Assembly (NCBI RefSeq): GCF_022968795.1
Contig: NZ_JALJRB010000003.1
Location: forward strand, 1-64,000
Source of the DNA: Desulfatitalea alkaliphila
GTDB lineage: Bacteria > Desulfobacterota > Desulfobacteria > Desulfobacterales > Desulfosarcinaceae
Direction of reading: 5' to 3'
DNA length: 64,000 nucleotides
Under the pieces are notes generated by a model that did no database searches, was not told the origin of the DNA, and was given only the letters and a program-made list of their open reading frames with translations. This document shows, piece by piece, positions 16,747 through 26,018 of this stretch. Positions within the stretch are counted from its first letter, which is position 1. Every line of letters starts with the position of its first letter. The position numbers were made by a program, and so were the translations under genes.

Positions 16747-18456
16747 TCAGAAATCCGGATTGGTGCGGCTGAGCATGCCGTAGCCGCCCTGGATGTTTTT
16801 GGTGGTCGCGATGCCGTTGGCCTGCAGGATCCGCTGGGCTTCGTAGGAACGGGGGCCGGTGTCGCAAATCAGGCAGACCGGCTGATCCTTGGGCACCTCG
16901 GCGATGCGGCCGGCCAGTTCGTTCTGGGGAATGTTGATCCAGCGATCCTCGCCGTACTTCTCGCGGAACTTTTTGGATTCCGGCGCGCCGCGAACATCCA
17001 CGACCTTGGTTTGCCCCTCTTTGAAACGTTCCACGAACTCCGTCACATCGATGGGGTCGTTGTAGCCCATCAGGATGTTGTCCAGGACATTGGCGGCGTT
17101 GTTGACGATATCCATGGCCGAGGCAAAGGGCGGTGCGTAGGCCACCTCGAGGTTGCAGACGGCGGCCACATCGGCCCGATACGGCAGCAGGGCCGCCACG
17201 GCATCCACGCGGGCTTTGACCGCATCGCCGTTGGGGCCCAGCGCTTCGATCCCCAGCACACGGCGGGTGGCGCGGTCGGCGATCAACTTAACGTACATGA
17301 TGGCGTGGGAGGGATAGAAATGAGCGCGGTCGGCTTGAGCGACCACCGAATAAACCGGGTCGAAACCGGCCTCGGCCGCCTGCCGGGCCGTCAGACCGGC
17401 CTTGGCGATCCCCATGTCGAACACCTTGATGCAGAAGCTGCCCACCGTACCGTCGAAGCGGGCCTGGCCGCCGGCGATATTGGTGCCGATCACCCGCCCC
17501 TGACGGTTGGCCAGAGAGCCAAGGGGCATGGGCACCCGCTCGCCACTGACCAAATGGGGCATCTCGATGCAGTCGCCCCCGGCGTAGATATCGGGGTCCG
17601 AAGTGCGCAAACGTTGGTCGACGATCACCCCGCCATGGCGACCAACGGCCAGGCCCGCCTCGGCGGCCAGGCGGCCGTTGGGGCGCACCCCCACGGCCAG
17701 GATCACCATGTCGCAGGGAATTCGGGTGGTTCGGGTTTCCACGGCGGTGACGCCGGTTTCCGGGTCGCCGATAATGCGCGTGACCACGTCGGACAACCGC
17801 ACAGCGATCCCCTTGGCCGTCATGTGGTGTTGCACGATCAGGGACATGTCGGGACCGATGGCCTGGGGCAGCAGTTGATCAGCCATCTCCACCAGGGTGG
17901 TTTCCACCTCCCACATGTCGGCCAGTGCCTCGGCCATCTCCAATCCGATGGCGCCGGCGCCGATGACCACGGCGCGATTCACATCGCCGCGGGCGATCTT
18001 TTCCTTGATGTAGGCGGCATGTTCCAGATTGGACACCACGCTGACCCCCGGCAGGTCGGCGCCCGGAATGGGCGGCACCATGGGTTCGGCGCCGGTGGCC
18101 AGGACCAGTTTGTCATAGGGCAGTTCGGTGGTGTCGCTGCCGTTGCGCAGGTCGCGCACCGTCACCGTCTTGGCTTTGCGGTTGATGGCCACCGCCTCGG
18201 TCCGGGGCCGGATGGCGACCCCCTTGGCCGTCTCGAAAAACAGCTCGTCGCGCAGGGTGTGGGCGCTGGTGGAGCAGAGCCCCTCGATGTTCTGCACGTC
18301 ACCGCTGACAAAATAAGGAATGCCGCAACCGCCGTAACTGAAACGGCAATCCTTTTCAATCATCGTGATTTGCGCCGAAGGCAGCAGGCGCTTCACGCGG
18401 CAGGCCACCTTGGGTCCGAGGGCCACGGCCCCCACCACCAGTACATTGAGTCCCAT
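16747..18456 (-). CDS. CoA-disulfide/polysulfide reductase-like flavoprotein with C-terminal rhodanese domain
   Basis: A 569-residue pyridine-nucleotide-disulfide oxidoreductase. The FAD-binding start is atypical (LVVGAVALGPKVA). The single redox-active Cys C44 lies in FSYGGCGIPYF, the position used in CoA-disulfide reductases and NADH-dependent persulfide reductases. An NAD(P) site (VVIGAGAIGLEMAEAL) and a second FAD strand (DPDIYAGGDC) follow. The last roughly 100 residues are a rhodanese module with the likely active Cys in VCLICDTGPRS. This architecture reduces CoA-disulfide, CoA-persulfide or polysulfide, with the rhodanese domain handling sulfane sulfur. It lies 25 nt after a sigma-54 activator gene, so the two form an operon. 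Confidence 0.88.
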   Translation of the reverse strand: MGLNVLVVGAVALGPKVACRVKRLLPSAQITMIEKDCRFSYGGCGIPYFVSGDVQNIEGLCSTSAHTLRDELFFETAKGVAIRPRTEAVAINRKAKTVTVRDLRNGSDTTELPYDKLVLATGAEPMVPPIPGADLPGVSVVSNLEHAAYIKEKIARGDVNRAVVIGAGAIGLEMAEALADMWEVETTLVEMADQLLPQAIGPDMSLIVQHHMTAKGIAVRLSDVVTRIIGDPETGVTAVETRTTRIPCDMVILAVGVRPNGRLAAEAGLAVGRHGGVIVDQRLRTSDPDIYAGGDCIEMPHLVSGERVPMPLGSLANRQGRVIGTNIAGGQARFDGTVGSFCIKVFDMGIAKAGLTARQAAEAGFDPVYSVVAQADRAHFYPSHAIMYVKLIADRATRRVLGIEALGPNGDAVKARVDAVAALLPYRADVAAVCNLEVAYAPPFASAMDIVNNAANVLDNILMGYNDPIDVTEFVERFKEGQTKVVDVRGAPESKKFREKYGEDRWINIPQNELAGRIAEVPKDQPVCLICDTGPRSYEAQRILQANGIATTKNIQGGYGMLSRTNPDF

Positions 18457-18481
18457 GATCTGTGTTCCTTTCTTTATAAGT

Positions 18482-19879
18482 TCAACTCAAACCGTGCTTC
18501 TTGATCTTGTTGTATAGGGTACCGCGGCTGACCCCCAATATGGCGGCGGCGTGACTACGGTTGTTGCCTGTTGATTGGAGCGTCTTCTCCAGCAACAAGC
18601 GTTCGGCTTCTTCGAATGAGGTGCCCACCGGCAGAAACACCTTGCGCCGGGTGCCGCTGCCCGGCTTGATGCGGGCGGAAATGTCTCGCGGCGTGATCAC
18701 CTCTCCGGTGCAGACGACAACGGCCCGATGAATCACATTTTTCAGTTCGCGCACATTGCCGGGCCATTCATAGGTTTCCAGCATGGACATGGCCTCGGGC
18801 GACAATCCCTGGATCTCCTTGTCGTAGTCCCGATTGTAGCGGCGCAAAAACTCCTGGATCAGCAAGGAGATGTCGCCGGGCCGCTCGCGCAACGGGGGAA
18901 TGTGGATGTGGAATACTTCCAAACGGTAGTATAGATCCTCCCTGAACCGCCCCTCCTCCACCGCCTCTTCCAATGCTTCGTTGGTGGCCGCAATCAGGCG
19001 CACATCTACCTTGATCGTGCGGTTGCCGCCGATACGGTGAAAGGAGTGGGTCTCGATCAGACGCAACAAACTGATCTGAACCCGATCATCGATGGTGCCG
19101 ATTTCGTCCAGAAAGACGGTGCCGCCGTAGGCCTGTTCAAAGGCGCCTGCCGATGCGCTGTTGGCACCTGTGAAAGCGCCCTTGACGTGCCCGAACAGCT
19201 CACCGGGAGCCAGATCCCGCGGCAGGGCGCCCAAATGCACCGGCAAAAACCGCTTTTCGGAGCGGCTGCTGAGCTGATGGATGGCGTGGGCCACCAGATC
19301 CTTGCCCACTCCGGTTTCACCGGTCAGCAAAACCGGGATGTCGGTGGCGGCGGCCTGCCGGATGGTGCGGAAAACGCTTTTCATGACGGCCGTACCGCCC
19401 ACCATATCTTCGAAGCGCCCCTTCTGGCCGCCCAGCAGCGCCCGGGAAGCCGGATCCACGTTGGGTCGGTTGGCCAGGGCCGCCTCGATGAGCAATTTGA
19501 GCTCTTCGTTGCCGACCGGCAATTTGGCATAGTGGTAGGAGCCGGCTTTCAAGGCCTTGGAGGCCAGGGCCACCTCCCGCGGTTTGATCAGAAACAGAAT
19601 CTGGGTCCACGGACTCTTGGCGGTCAGCAGTTCCACAAACTCCAGCCAATCCATCCGTCCGTCGCGCACCGCGGCGCTGGAGGCCAACAACACATCGCAC
19701 ACCTCCTGCTCCACCCGATCGAGCACCTTTTCAAGGCTCATTTCAAAGGCTACCGCCACCTTGCGTTGCCCGCTAAAAATCGCATCGACCTGCGCGCACA
19801 GGCCGCTTCGGCCGTCGAGGCAAACAATTCGGATGGGAGGGGTTTCGTTTCGCGAACGTTTAACGGAAGGGGTAGTCAT
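18482..19879 (-). CDS. Sigma-54-dependent transcriptional activator with degenerate receiver domain
   Basis: A 465-residue NtrC-family protein. The AAA+ domain has Walker A GETGVGKD, the sigma-54 contact loop GAFTGA, Walker B GGTVFLDEIG and an arginine-finger region (REDLYYRLEVF). The C-terminal Fis-type helix-turn-helix reads RSHAAAILGVSRGTLYNKIKKHGL. The N-terminal 130 residues look like a receiver, but the acidic pocket is gone: the beta-1 end reads VCLDG, and the phosphorylation-site strand reads CDVLLASS with no Asp at the active position. Activity is therefore probably controlled by a ligand or partner instead of phosphorylation. GGAG lies 8 nt before the ATG. Two sigma-54 promoters elsewhere in the window are possible targets, the metK one only about 0.5 kb away. 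Confidence 0.92.
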   Translation of the reverse strand: MTTPSVKRSRNETPPIRIVCLDGRSGLCAQVDAIFSGQRKVAVAFEMSLEKVLDRVEQEVCDVLLASSAAVRDGRMDWLEFVELLTAKSPWTQILFLIKPREVALASKALKAGSYHYAKLPVGNEELKLLIEAALANRPNVDPASRALLGGQKGRFEDMVGGTAVMKSVFRTIRQAAATDIPVLLTGETGVGKDLVAHAIHQLSSRSEKRFLPVHLGALPRDLAPGELFGHVKGAFTGANSASAGAFEQAYGGTVFLDEIGTIDDRVQISLLRLIETHSFHRIGGNRTIKVDVRLIAATNEALEEAVEEGRFREDLYYRLEVFHIHIPPLRERPGDISLLIQEFLRRYNRDYDKEIQGLSPEAMSMLETYEWPGNVRELKNVIHRAVVVCTGEVITPRDISARIKPGSGTRRKVFLPVGTSFEEAERLLLEKTLQSTGNNRSHAAAILGVSRGTLYNKIKKHGLS

Positions 19880-20140
19880 CGTGCGCGCTCCATGCGGATC
19901 GAAATCCGGTGAACCTATTCGGAAAAGGCATTATGCAGCGCCGGCGGGTGCGCTTGATGCGGCGCTGCGGCCTCAATCCGAAACATGGCCCACCTTTTTC
20001 AGGCAAAGCCGGTAAAAAAGAGAGAACATACCATCGATGACGGCTTCTGCAAAGGGTTATTGTGCAATTATTAAACATTGGACGACACCAAGATGTTCCA
20101 CCTCATCGAACACGCCTTGCTCTCATCGACCATGGCAAAT

Positions 20141-20158
20141 TCCATTAATACTAATGGA
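20141..20158. promoter_or_regulatory. Inverted repeat, candidate enhancer/operator
   Basis: Perfect 7-bp arms TCCATTA and TAATGGA around a 4-bp centre. It lies about 230 bp upstream of the sigma-54 promoter of metK, a normal distance for an activator enhancer site. Binding by the divergently encoded activator is an inference. Confidence 0.4.
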
Positions 20159-20340
20159 TTACAGAATATTATTGCAAAAAAGGGGCGGCACTCGATAGCC
20201 TTTGCGCAAATTCAAGATCCATAGCGCATCCGGAAAAATCTGTACACTTTTCCAGCCGAACGACAAAGAGTGTTCAATAATCGTACACATGTCCCCGTCA
20301 TGACCATCCCCTGCCGGTACACGATGTCAGGTCTGAATCT

Positions 20341-20358
20341 GATATTATCTTCAATATC
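20341..20358. promoter_or_regulatory. Inverted repeat just upstream of the metK sigma-54 promoter
   Basis: Arms GATATT and AATATC around a 6-bp AT-rich centre end 26 bp before the -24 element. This is a possible regulator or IHF-type bending site; it could also be chance in an AT-rich stretch. Confidence 0.3.
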
Positions 20359-20384
20359 AACAGCTTTCAAACATCACCGCCTCA

Positions 20385-20401
20385 TTGGCACGTACTCTGC
20401 A
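20385..20401 (+). promoter_or_regulatory. Sigma-54 (-24/-12) promoter of the metK operon
   Basis: The element reads TTGGCACGTACTCTGCA. It has the consensus TTGGCACG at -24, GG and GC separated by exactly 10 bp, and CTGCA at -12 (consensus TTGCA). Transcription would start near 20412, about 105 nt before the metK ATG. A sigma-54 activator gene lies divergently next to it. Confidence 0.8.
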
Positions 20402-20515
20402 TATATATTCAAACCTTATGCGTTATCGCCTCGACCTTCCGCCTTAAAGGACATCGGCGTCCGTCGGTGGTCCATTATGTTTAAAACATTGAAATCACAA
20501 CAAAGGAGTGACCAG

Positions 20516-21721
20516 ATGAGCAAAATCAACGCTGAACATGTTTTTACTTCCGAATCCGTCGGTCGGGGCCATCCCGATAAGGTGTGCGACCAAATTTCGG
20601 ACGCTGTCCTGGACGCCTGCCTACAGGCCGATCCCAAGAGCCGCGTGGCCTGCGAAACGGTGGTCGGACACAACCTGGTGGCCAACGTGGGCGAGGTGAC
20701 CTGCAAGGGTTGGCAAAGCATCGACGCCGAAAAAATCGCCCGCCAAGTGGTCAAGGACATCGGATATGATCGCGCGGAACTGAAGTTCTGGCACGATGGT
20801 TTTGAATATTTCAACCGCATCCACGGCCAATCCCCGGACATCAGCCAGGGCGTGACCGAGGGTGAAGGGCTTTACGAGGAACAGGGCGCCGGAGACCAGG
20901 GGATGATGTTCGGCTACGCCACCAATGAAACCCCGGAACGGATGCCCTGCCCGGTGGCCTACAGTCACCGCCTGCTTTTGGAACTGGAGCAGTTGCGCAA
21001 AAGCAATGCAATCCCATATCTGCGCCCCGATGCCAAAAGCCAGGTGTCCGTGCGCTATAAAAAAGGACGCCCCCATGCCATCACCGGCGTGGTGATCAGC
21101 CACCAGACCGACGATGTGCCGTTGGAAAAGATCCGCGAGGACCTCGTGGACGCAGCGAAAACAGTGCTGGAGCCCACCGGCCTGTTGACCGCCGACACCC
21201 GGTTCTACATCAACCCCACCGGGGCTTTCGTGCTGGGCGGTCCCTATGCCGATGCGGGCTTGACAGGCCGCAAAATCATCGTCGATACGTACGGCGGTGT
21301 GGGCAGTCATGGCGGGGGCGCTTTCTCCGGCAAGGACCCGTCCAAGGTGGACCGCAGTGCCGCCTATTACGCCCGTTACGCGGCCAAGAACATCGTCGCC
21401 GCGGGGCTGGCCGACAAGTGTGAAATCCAGGTCTCCTATGCCATCGGCGTGGCCCACCCCTTGAGCATCAATGTGGACACCTACGGCACCGCCAAGCTCG
21501 ATGAAGCGCTGCTGCAATCCCTGCTGGAAGACAAACACCTGTTCGATTTCCGGCCGGCGGCGATTATCGACCAGCTCGATCTGCTTCACCCCGCCGGCTG
21601 GTCCTACCAGGCATCGGCGGCTTATGGCCATTTCGGCCGTGATATCTTCCCCTGGGAAAAAGCCAACAAGGTCGAAGCGCTGCAACGCGCAGCCAAACGC
21701 CTGGCCCGGGAGGCCGCATGA
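20516..21721 (+). CDS. metK: S-adenosylmethionine synthetase
   Basis: A 401-residue enzyme that makes S-adenosylmethionine from methionine and ATP. Signatures include [16 protein letters not shown] (ATP/methionine site near the N-terminus), [15 protein letters not shown], and the Gly-rich P-loop-like [19 protein letters not shown]. It is slightly longer than the usual 380-395 residues. I start at the ATG at 20516, with AAGGAG 7 nt upstream; the open frame back to 20270 lies in promoter DNA and is not coding. The stop overlaps the ATG of the adenosine kinase gene (ATGA), and ahcY follows, so the operon both makes S-adenosylmethionine and recycles its by-product. Confidence 0.96.
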   Translation: MSKINAEHVFTSESVGRGHPDKVCDQISDAVLDACLQADPKSRVACETVVGHNLVANVGEVTCKGWQSIDAEKIARQVVKDIGYDRAELKFWHDGFEYFNRIHGQSPDISQGVTEGEGLYEEQGAGDQGMMFGYATNETPERMPCPVAYSHRLLLELEQLRKSNAIPYLRPDAKSQVSVRYKKGRPHAITGVVISHQTDDVPLEKIREDLVDAAKTVLEPTGLLTADTRFYINPTGAFVLGGPYADAGLTGRKIIVDTYGGVGSHGGGAFSGKDPSKVDRSAAYYARYAAKNIVAAGLADKCEIQVSYAIGVAHPLSINVDTYGTAKLDEALLQSLLEDKHLFDFRPAAIIDQLDLLHPAGWSYQASAAYGHFGRDIFPWEKANKVEALQRAAKRLAREAA

Positions 21722-22719
21722 ACACAGCAGCGCGCATCATCGGTGTCGGCTCACCCATTGTAGATCGCCTGGCGCTGGTGGAAGAGGCCTTCGTGGCCGG
21801 CGTGGGCGGCCACAAAGGCGGCATGCAGCTGGTGGATACACCCGCCATGGAGGCACTGTTGGCCGAAGTGCCTGGAGAAACCCTGGTGGCGCCCGGCGGA
21901 TCGGCCGCCAACACCGTTTTCGCCTTGGCACGCCTCAACATGCAGGCCGCCCTGCTGGGCAAAATCGGTGACGACGCGGAGGGCCGATATTATCGCCGCA
22001 CCTTCGAGCAGCTCGGTGGCGACGGCTCCCGCCTTAAAACCTGCGGCGTATCGGCCACCGCCCGGTGCCTCAGCCTGGTCACCCCCGATTCGGAGCGGAC
22101 CATGCGCACCGATTTGGGGGCCGCCGCATCCTTCGCCCCCGAAGAAGTCAGTGTCGATGACTTCCGGGGCTGCCGCCATGCCCATGTCGAGGGCTACCTG
22201 CTCTTCAACCCGGACCTGGCCCGGACAGTGCTGGAAGCGGCCAAAACCGCCGGTTGCACCATCAGCCTCGACCTGGGGGCCTTCGAAGTGGTCAACGGTG
22301 CCGCCGAAACCCTGCCGTCCCTTCTGGACCGCTATGTGGACGTGGTACTGGCCAACGAGGATGAAGCAGCCGCCTTTTGCGGGCGGCGGGACCCGCGGAC
22401 AGGGCTCGATGCACTGCACGCGCATTGTGAAACCGCCGTGGTCAAGTGCGGTGCCGAAGGTGCCTTGATCCGGGCCAACGGCAACATCCATGAAATACCC
22501 GCCCGCAATGTGGACACGGTCAAAGACACCACCGGGGCCGGCGATTTTTGGGCCGCCGGCTTCTTGTACGGTCACTTGAACAGTTGCGAACCGGATACAA
22601 GTGGTCACCTGGGATCGATCCTTGCAGCGGAGGTGGTGCGCCACTTGGGCGCCAATCTGCCGCCTGCCGCATGGGAACGGATCACCGAAGCATTCAACCG
22701 TTACTTGGAAGAAAGGTAA
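21718..22719 (+). CDS. PfkB-family sugar kinase, probable adenosine kinase
   Basis: A 333-residue ribokinase-fold kinase. PfkB features visible are the N-terminal [13 protein letters not shown], the substrate-loop [14 protein letters not shown], the [16 protein letters not shown] region, and the C-terminal anion-hole/catalytic motif [13 protein letters not shown] with the catalytic Asp. Adenosine kinase is the most economical reading. It sits between metK and the adenosylhomocysteinase gene, with the 5' end overlapping metK by 4 nt, so it would remove adenosine released by SAH hydrolysis and pull that reversible reaction forward. PfkB members cannot be assigned a sugar with certainty from motifs alone. 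Confidence 0.82.
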   Translation: MNTAARIIGVGSPIVDRLALVEEAFVAGVGGHKGGMQLVDTPAMEALLAEVPGETLVAPGGSAANTVFALARLNMQAALLGKIGDDAEGRYYRRTFEQLGGDGSRLKTCGVSATARCLSLVTPDSERTMRTDLGAAASFAPEEVSVDDFRGCRHAHVEGYLLFNPDLARTVLEAAKTAGCTISLDLGAFEVVNGAAETLPSLLDRYVDVVLANEDEAAAFCGRRDPRTGLDALHAHCETAVVKCGAEGALIRANGNIHEIPARNVDTVKDTTGAGDFWAAGFLYGHLNSCEPDTSGHLGSILAAEVVRHLGANLPPAAWERITEAFNRYLEER

Positions 22720-22730
22720 GCAAGAACAAT

Positions 22731-24170
22731 ATGGATATGGCAAACGCCGCAAAAAAAATGGACAACGGACAGAAGGACTATAAAGTCAAGGACATCGGAC
22801 TGGCCGAGTGGGGCCGGCGCGAAATCGAAATCGCCGAACACGAAATGCCCGGCTTGATGGCCACCCGCGAAAAATACGGCCCCGACAAACCCCTGGCCGG
22901 CGCCCGCATCAGCGGCAGCCTGCACATGACCGTGCAAACCGCCGTGTTGATCGAAACCCTGCGGGAACTGGGCGCCGACGTACGCTGGGCCTCCTGCAAC
23001 ATCTTCTCCACCCAGGACCACGCCGCCGCGGCCATTGCCGCCGCCGGTGTTCCGGTGTTCGCCTGGAAGGGCGAAACCCTGGAAGAGTACTGGTGGTGCA
23101 CGAAAATGGCCTTGACATGGCCCGACGGCAGCGGCCCCAACCTGGTGGTGGATGACGGCGGCGATGCCACCCTGCTGATCCACCGGGGGTACCAGGCCGA
23201 GGACGATCCGTCCATCCTGGATGTGTTGACCGACAACAAGGAACTGCGCCTCGTCAACGACCTGCTCAAGCGGACCCTCAAAGAGACGCCCGATTTCTGG
23301 CACAAGGTGGTCGCGGAATGGCGCGGGGTCTCCGAAGAGACCACCACCGGCGTCAATCGGCTTTACCAGATGGCGGAAAAGGGGGAGCTCCTGGTGTCGG
23401 CCATCAATGTCAACGACTCGGTTACCAAGAGCAAGTTCGACAATGTGTACGGCTGTCGCGAATCCCTGGTGGACGGCATCAAGCGGGCCACCGACGTCAT
23501 GATCGCCGGCAAGACCGCCGTGGTGTGCGGCTTCGGCGACGTGGGCAAGGGATCGGCCGAGGCCCTGTCGGCCCACAAGGCCAACGTGGTGGTCACGGAA
23601 ATCGACCCCATCTGCGCCCTGCAGGCCCTGATGGCCGGCTACAAGGTGATGACCGTGGAGCAGGCACTGCCCATCGGCGATATCTATGTCACCTGCACCG
23701 GAAACAAGGATGTGATCACCGCCGACCACATGGCCCGCATGAAAGACCAGGCCATCGTCTGCAACATCGGCCACTTCGATAACGAAATTCAGGTCGACCC
23801 CTTGAATGAAATGGAAGGCGTGGAGAGGGTCACCATCAAAGACCAGGTGGATCGCTACACCTTCCCCGACGGCCACTCCATCTACATGCTGGCCGAAGGC
23901 CGGCTGGTGAACCTGGGTTGTGCCACGGGCCATCCCAGCTTCGTGATGTCCAACTCCTTCACCAACCAGACCCTGGCGCAAATCGACTTGTGGCAAAAAC
24001 AGGATCGGCCGGTGGGGGTGTACCTATTGTCCAAGGCGCTGGACGAAGAGGTGGCCCGGCTGCACCTGGCAAAACTGGGCGCCACCCTGACCCAATTGAG
24101 CAAGGAGCAGGCCGACTACATCAGCGTTCCGGTTACCGGTCCGTTCAAGTCCGAGCACTACCGCTACTAA
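22731..24170 (+). CDS. ahcY: Adenosylhomocysteinase (SAH hydrolase)
   Basis: A 479-residue NAD-dependent enzyme that splits S-adenosylhomocysteine into adenosine and homocysteine. It has the NAD motif [13 protein letters not shown], substrate-domain blocks such as [27 protein letters not shown] (23000-23080), and the conserved C-terminus PFKSEHYRY. Length matches the longer bacterial form with the extra insert. The ATG at 22731 is preceded by a weak AAGGTAAG site 12 nt after the kinase stop; an alternative ATG (MANAAKK) lies two codons in. It closes the metK-kinase-ahcY operon and is followed by a strong terminator. Confidence 0.96.
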   Translation: MDMANAAKKMDNGQKDYKVKDIGLAEWGRREIEIAEHEMPGLMATREKYGPDKPLAGARISGSLHMTVQTAVLIETLRELGADVRWASCNIFSTQDHAAAAIAAAGVPVFAWKGETLEEYWWCTKMALTWPDGSGPNLVVDDGGDATLLIHRGYQAEDDPSILDVLTDNKELRLVNDLLKRTLKETPDFWHKVVAEWRGVSEETTTGVNRLYQMAEKGELLVSAINVNDSVTKSKFDNVYGCRESLVDGIKRATDVMIAGKTAVVCGFGDVGKGSAEALSAHKANVVVTEIDPICALQALMAGYKVMTVEQALPIGDIYVTCTGNKDVITADHMARMKDQAIVCNIGHFDNEIQVDPLNEMEGVERVTIKDQVDRYTFPDGHSIYMLAEGRLVNLGCATGHPSFVMSNSFTNQTLAQIDLWQKQDRPVGVYLLSKALDEEVARLHLAKLGATLTQLSKEQADYISVPVTGPFKSEHYRY

Positions 24171-24205
24171 TTTCGACCGCGTTCGATTCTGAAGCGTAAA
24201 AAGAA

Positions 24206-24261
24206 CTCCCGCAGTACGACGGCGATAATGCCCGAGCCGCCGGCACTGCGGGAGATTTTTC
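24206..24261 (+). terminator. Bidirectional intrinsic terminator
   Basis: Perfect 10-bp arms CTCCCGCAGT and ACTGCGGGAG are followed by ATTTTTC on the plus strand. On the minus strand the same stem is followed by TTCTTTTTAC. The loop is long (29 nt) but contains further pairing. It ends both the ahcY operon and the convergent OpuB-type transporter operon. Confidence 0.85.
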
Positions 24262-24321
24262 TTTGCTACAGCCGAAAAAAAATACAGCCGGCCGGCGCCA
24301 AAGCGAAGAAGGTAAGGCGGA

Positions 24322-25236
24322 TTACAACAAGCCGACTTCTTTCAGCCATTCTTCGACCGCGCGACTCACGTCCTTGTGTTCCACATCCACTTCCGCGTTC
24401 AGCCGCTGCATGGTGTCGGTGTCCAACTTCTCGGCCAATGGTTTGAGCACTTCACGGATCTCCGGATACTGATCCAACACCGCCTTGCGAATCACCGGCG
24501 CGGGATTGTACACCGGAAAGAAGTTTTTATCGTCTTCCAGGTTCACCAGGTCGAAGCCGGAAATGCGACCGTCGGTGGCGAAACCCGTGGCGGCGGTCAC
24601 CTGACCGTTGCGCAACGCCAGATAGGTCAGCCCCATGTCCATGCGCTTGACGCCGCGCACCGGCATCCGAAATTGGTAAAGCGCCATCAAGGCCCGGAAT
24701 CCGTCGGGCCGCTCCCAGAACTCGGCTTCCAAGGCAAAGGTGACCTCCTTGGGGTTCTGATCCACATAGTTGCCGAAATCACTGATGGTTTTGATGCCCA
24801 TCTTTGCGGCATCCTCCCGGCGCATCATGATGGTGTAGGTGTTGTTGAACCGCACCGCTTCCAGCCACACCAGCCCCTTTTGCGCATCCCGCCGGCGGAC
24901 CCAATCGTACACCTTAACGGGGTCGGTCATCACCGCCGGATCTTCTTCCTGGTAGAAAACCGTATAGGCGGTGCCGGTGTATTCGTAATACATGTCGATC
25001 TGGTCCGCCTCCAACGATTGGCGGGCGATGGCCGTGCCCACGCCGGTGCGGGCGGTGACCTTGAAGCCCTCTTTTTCGAGCAGTCGTTTGGCCAGCTCGA
25101 CCAAAAGATACTGTTCGGTGAAATTCTTGCCGCCGATGGTGATGGCTTTCTCCTGCGCCAGGGCGCCGCCCGCCCATATCGTGAAGAAGACCAAAACCAT
25201 CACTGTCGCCAGGGCCATGAGCAAATGTCTTTTCAT
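24322..25236 (-). CDS. Glycine betaine/choline-type ABC substrate-binding protein (OpuBC/OsmF-like)
   Basis: A 304-residue exported binding protein with a Sec signal (MKRHLL..., hydrophobic core, cleavage after GALA). The start of the mature chain, ITIGGKNFTEQYLLVELAKRL, is the hallmark of the OpuAC/ProX-type domain. The region DMYYEYTGTAYTVFY contains the aromatic residues that form a cation-pi ligand box in this family. The likely ligand is a quaternary-ammonium compatible solute. I start at 25236, where AAAGGAG lies 7 nt upstream. It is the last of four genes (ATPase, permease, permease, binding protein) ordered as in OpuB/OpuC operons. Confidence 0.92.
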   Translation of the reverse strand: MKRHLLMALATVMVLVFFTIWAGGALAQEKAITIGGKNFTEQYLLVELAKRLLEKEGFKVTARTGVGTAIARQSLEADQIDMYYEYTGTAYTVFYQEEDPAVMTDPVKVYDWVRRRDAQKGLVWLEAVRFNNTYTIMMRREDAAKMGIKTISDFGNYVDQNPKEVTFALEAEFWERPDGFRALMALYQFRMPVRGVKRMDMGLTYLALRNGQVTAATGFATDGRISGFDLVNLEDDKNFFPVYNPAPVIRKAVLDQYPEIREVLKPLAEKLDTDTMQRLNAEVDVEHKDVSRAVEEWLKEVGLL

Positions 25237-25270
25237 ACGATACTCCTTTATTTTTTCTTTGCAGGCACTT

Positions 25271-26002
25271 TCACTCAGCCAAGCGAATGCCTTTGGGAAT
25301 AACGATGATGCCGAAAAGCTCCACCAGGAAATCACCGACCAGCGCCATCACGATCACCGGCAAGGCCCCGGCCAGCAGCTTGTCCGTCTGCATCAAATTG
25401 ATGCCGGTGAAGATCAAATCGCCCAACCCGCCGGCCCCGATGAGGTATCCCAGGGCGGCGGTGCCGATGTTGATCACCAGGGCCACCCGAACACCGGCCA
25501 GAATGACATGCAGCGCATTGGGCAACTCCACCTGCCAGAGGATGCGCATCGGGTTCATGCCGATCCCCCGGGCCGCATCGATGATGGCCGGCGAAACGGC
25601 CAATATGCCTGCCAGGGTATTGCGGGCAATGGGCAGCGTGGAATAGATGAACAGGGCGAAGATGGCCGGTCGGGACCCGATGCCCAAAAAACTCATCACC
25701 AGGGCCAGCACCGCCAGGGAAGGGATGGTTTGGCCCAGCCCGATCACGTACATGACCACGCCGGCGTACTTGCGAAAACGCTTGCGCGATACCAGAATGC
25801 CGGCGGTCAGGCCGGCCGCCAGGGCCAGGGCCATGCTGATGGACACCAGAAACAGATGCTGGCGCACCAAGAACAGGATGTACTCCTGTTCCCACGGGTC
25901 CGACATGTAGGCCACCAGCCCGATGCGCTCGGCGCCGATGCCCATCACGAAAAGCAGGGCCAGGAGTACAAAGCGATAGCCTTTGGTCACGGTCGCCTGC
26001 AT
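25271..26002 (-). CDS. OpuB-type ABC transporter permease (second permease)
   Basis: A 243-residue inner-membrane subunit with about six hydrophobic segments and the permease coupling region (ARGIGMNPMRILWQVELPNAL, the EAA-loop position). It pairs with the permease encoded immediately upstream; OpuB/OsmU systems use two different permeases. AGGAGG precedes its ATG by about 8 nt. Role: uptake of osmoprotectants together with the ATPase and binding protein. Confidence 0.9.
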   Translation of the reverse strand: MQATVTKGYRFVLLALLFVMGIGAERIGLVAYMSDPWEQEYILFLVRQHLFLVSISMALALAAGLTAGILVSRKRFRKYAGVVMYVIGLGQTIPSLAVLALVMSFLGIGSRPAIFALFIYSTLPIARNTLAGILAVSPAIIDAARGIGMNPMRILWQVELPNALHVILAGVRVALVINIGTAALGYLIGAGGLGDLIFTGINLMQTDKLLAGALPVIVMALVGDFLVELFGIIVIPKGIRLAE

Positions 26003-26018
26003 GGCAGGACCTCCTGTT

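Larger units (their letters stand above)
19880..20515. promoter_or_regulatory. Divergent control region between the sigma-54 activator and metK
   Basis: A 636-base interval with no gene. Besides the elements listed separately (two AT-rich inverted repeats and a sigma-54 promoter), it holds a 9-bp hairpin at 19935-19968 (GCAGCGCCG / CGGCGCTGC) in the leader of the minus-strand activator. The roughly 105-nt metK leader shows no riboswitch class I recognise. Confidence 0.6.

Noticed and set aside
20270-20515. N-terminal extension of metK
   Set aside because: The extra 82 codons lie in promoter DNA with a sigma-54 element and have no similarity to MetK. The ATG at 20516 has AAGGAG and the canonical start.
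20401-20515. SAM or SAH riboswitch in the metK leader
   Set aside because: No recognised conserved core or pseudoknot was seen. The leader is short and sigma-54-driven. A covariance-model search would settle it.
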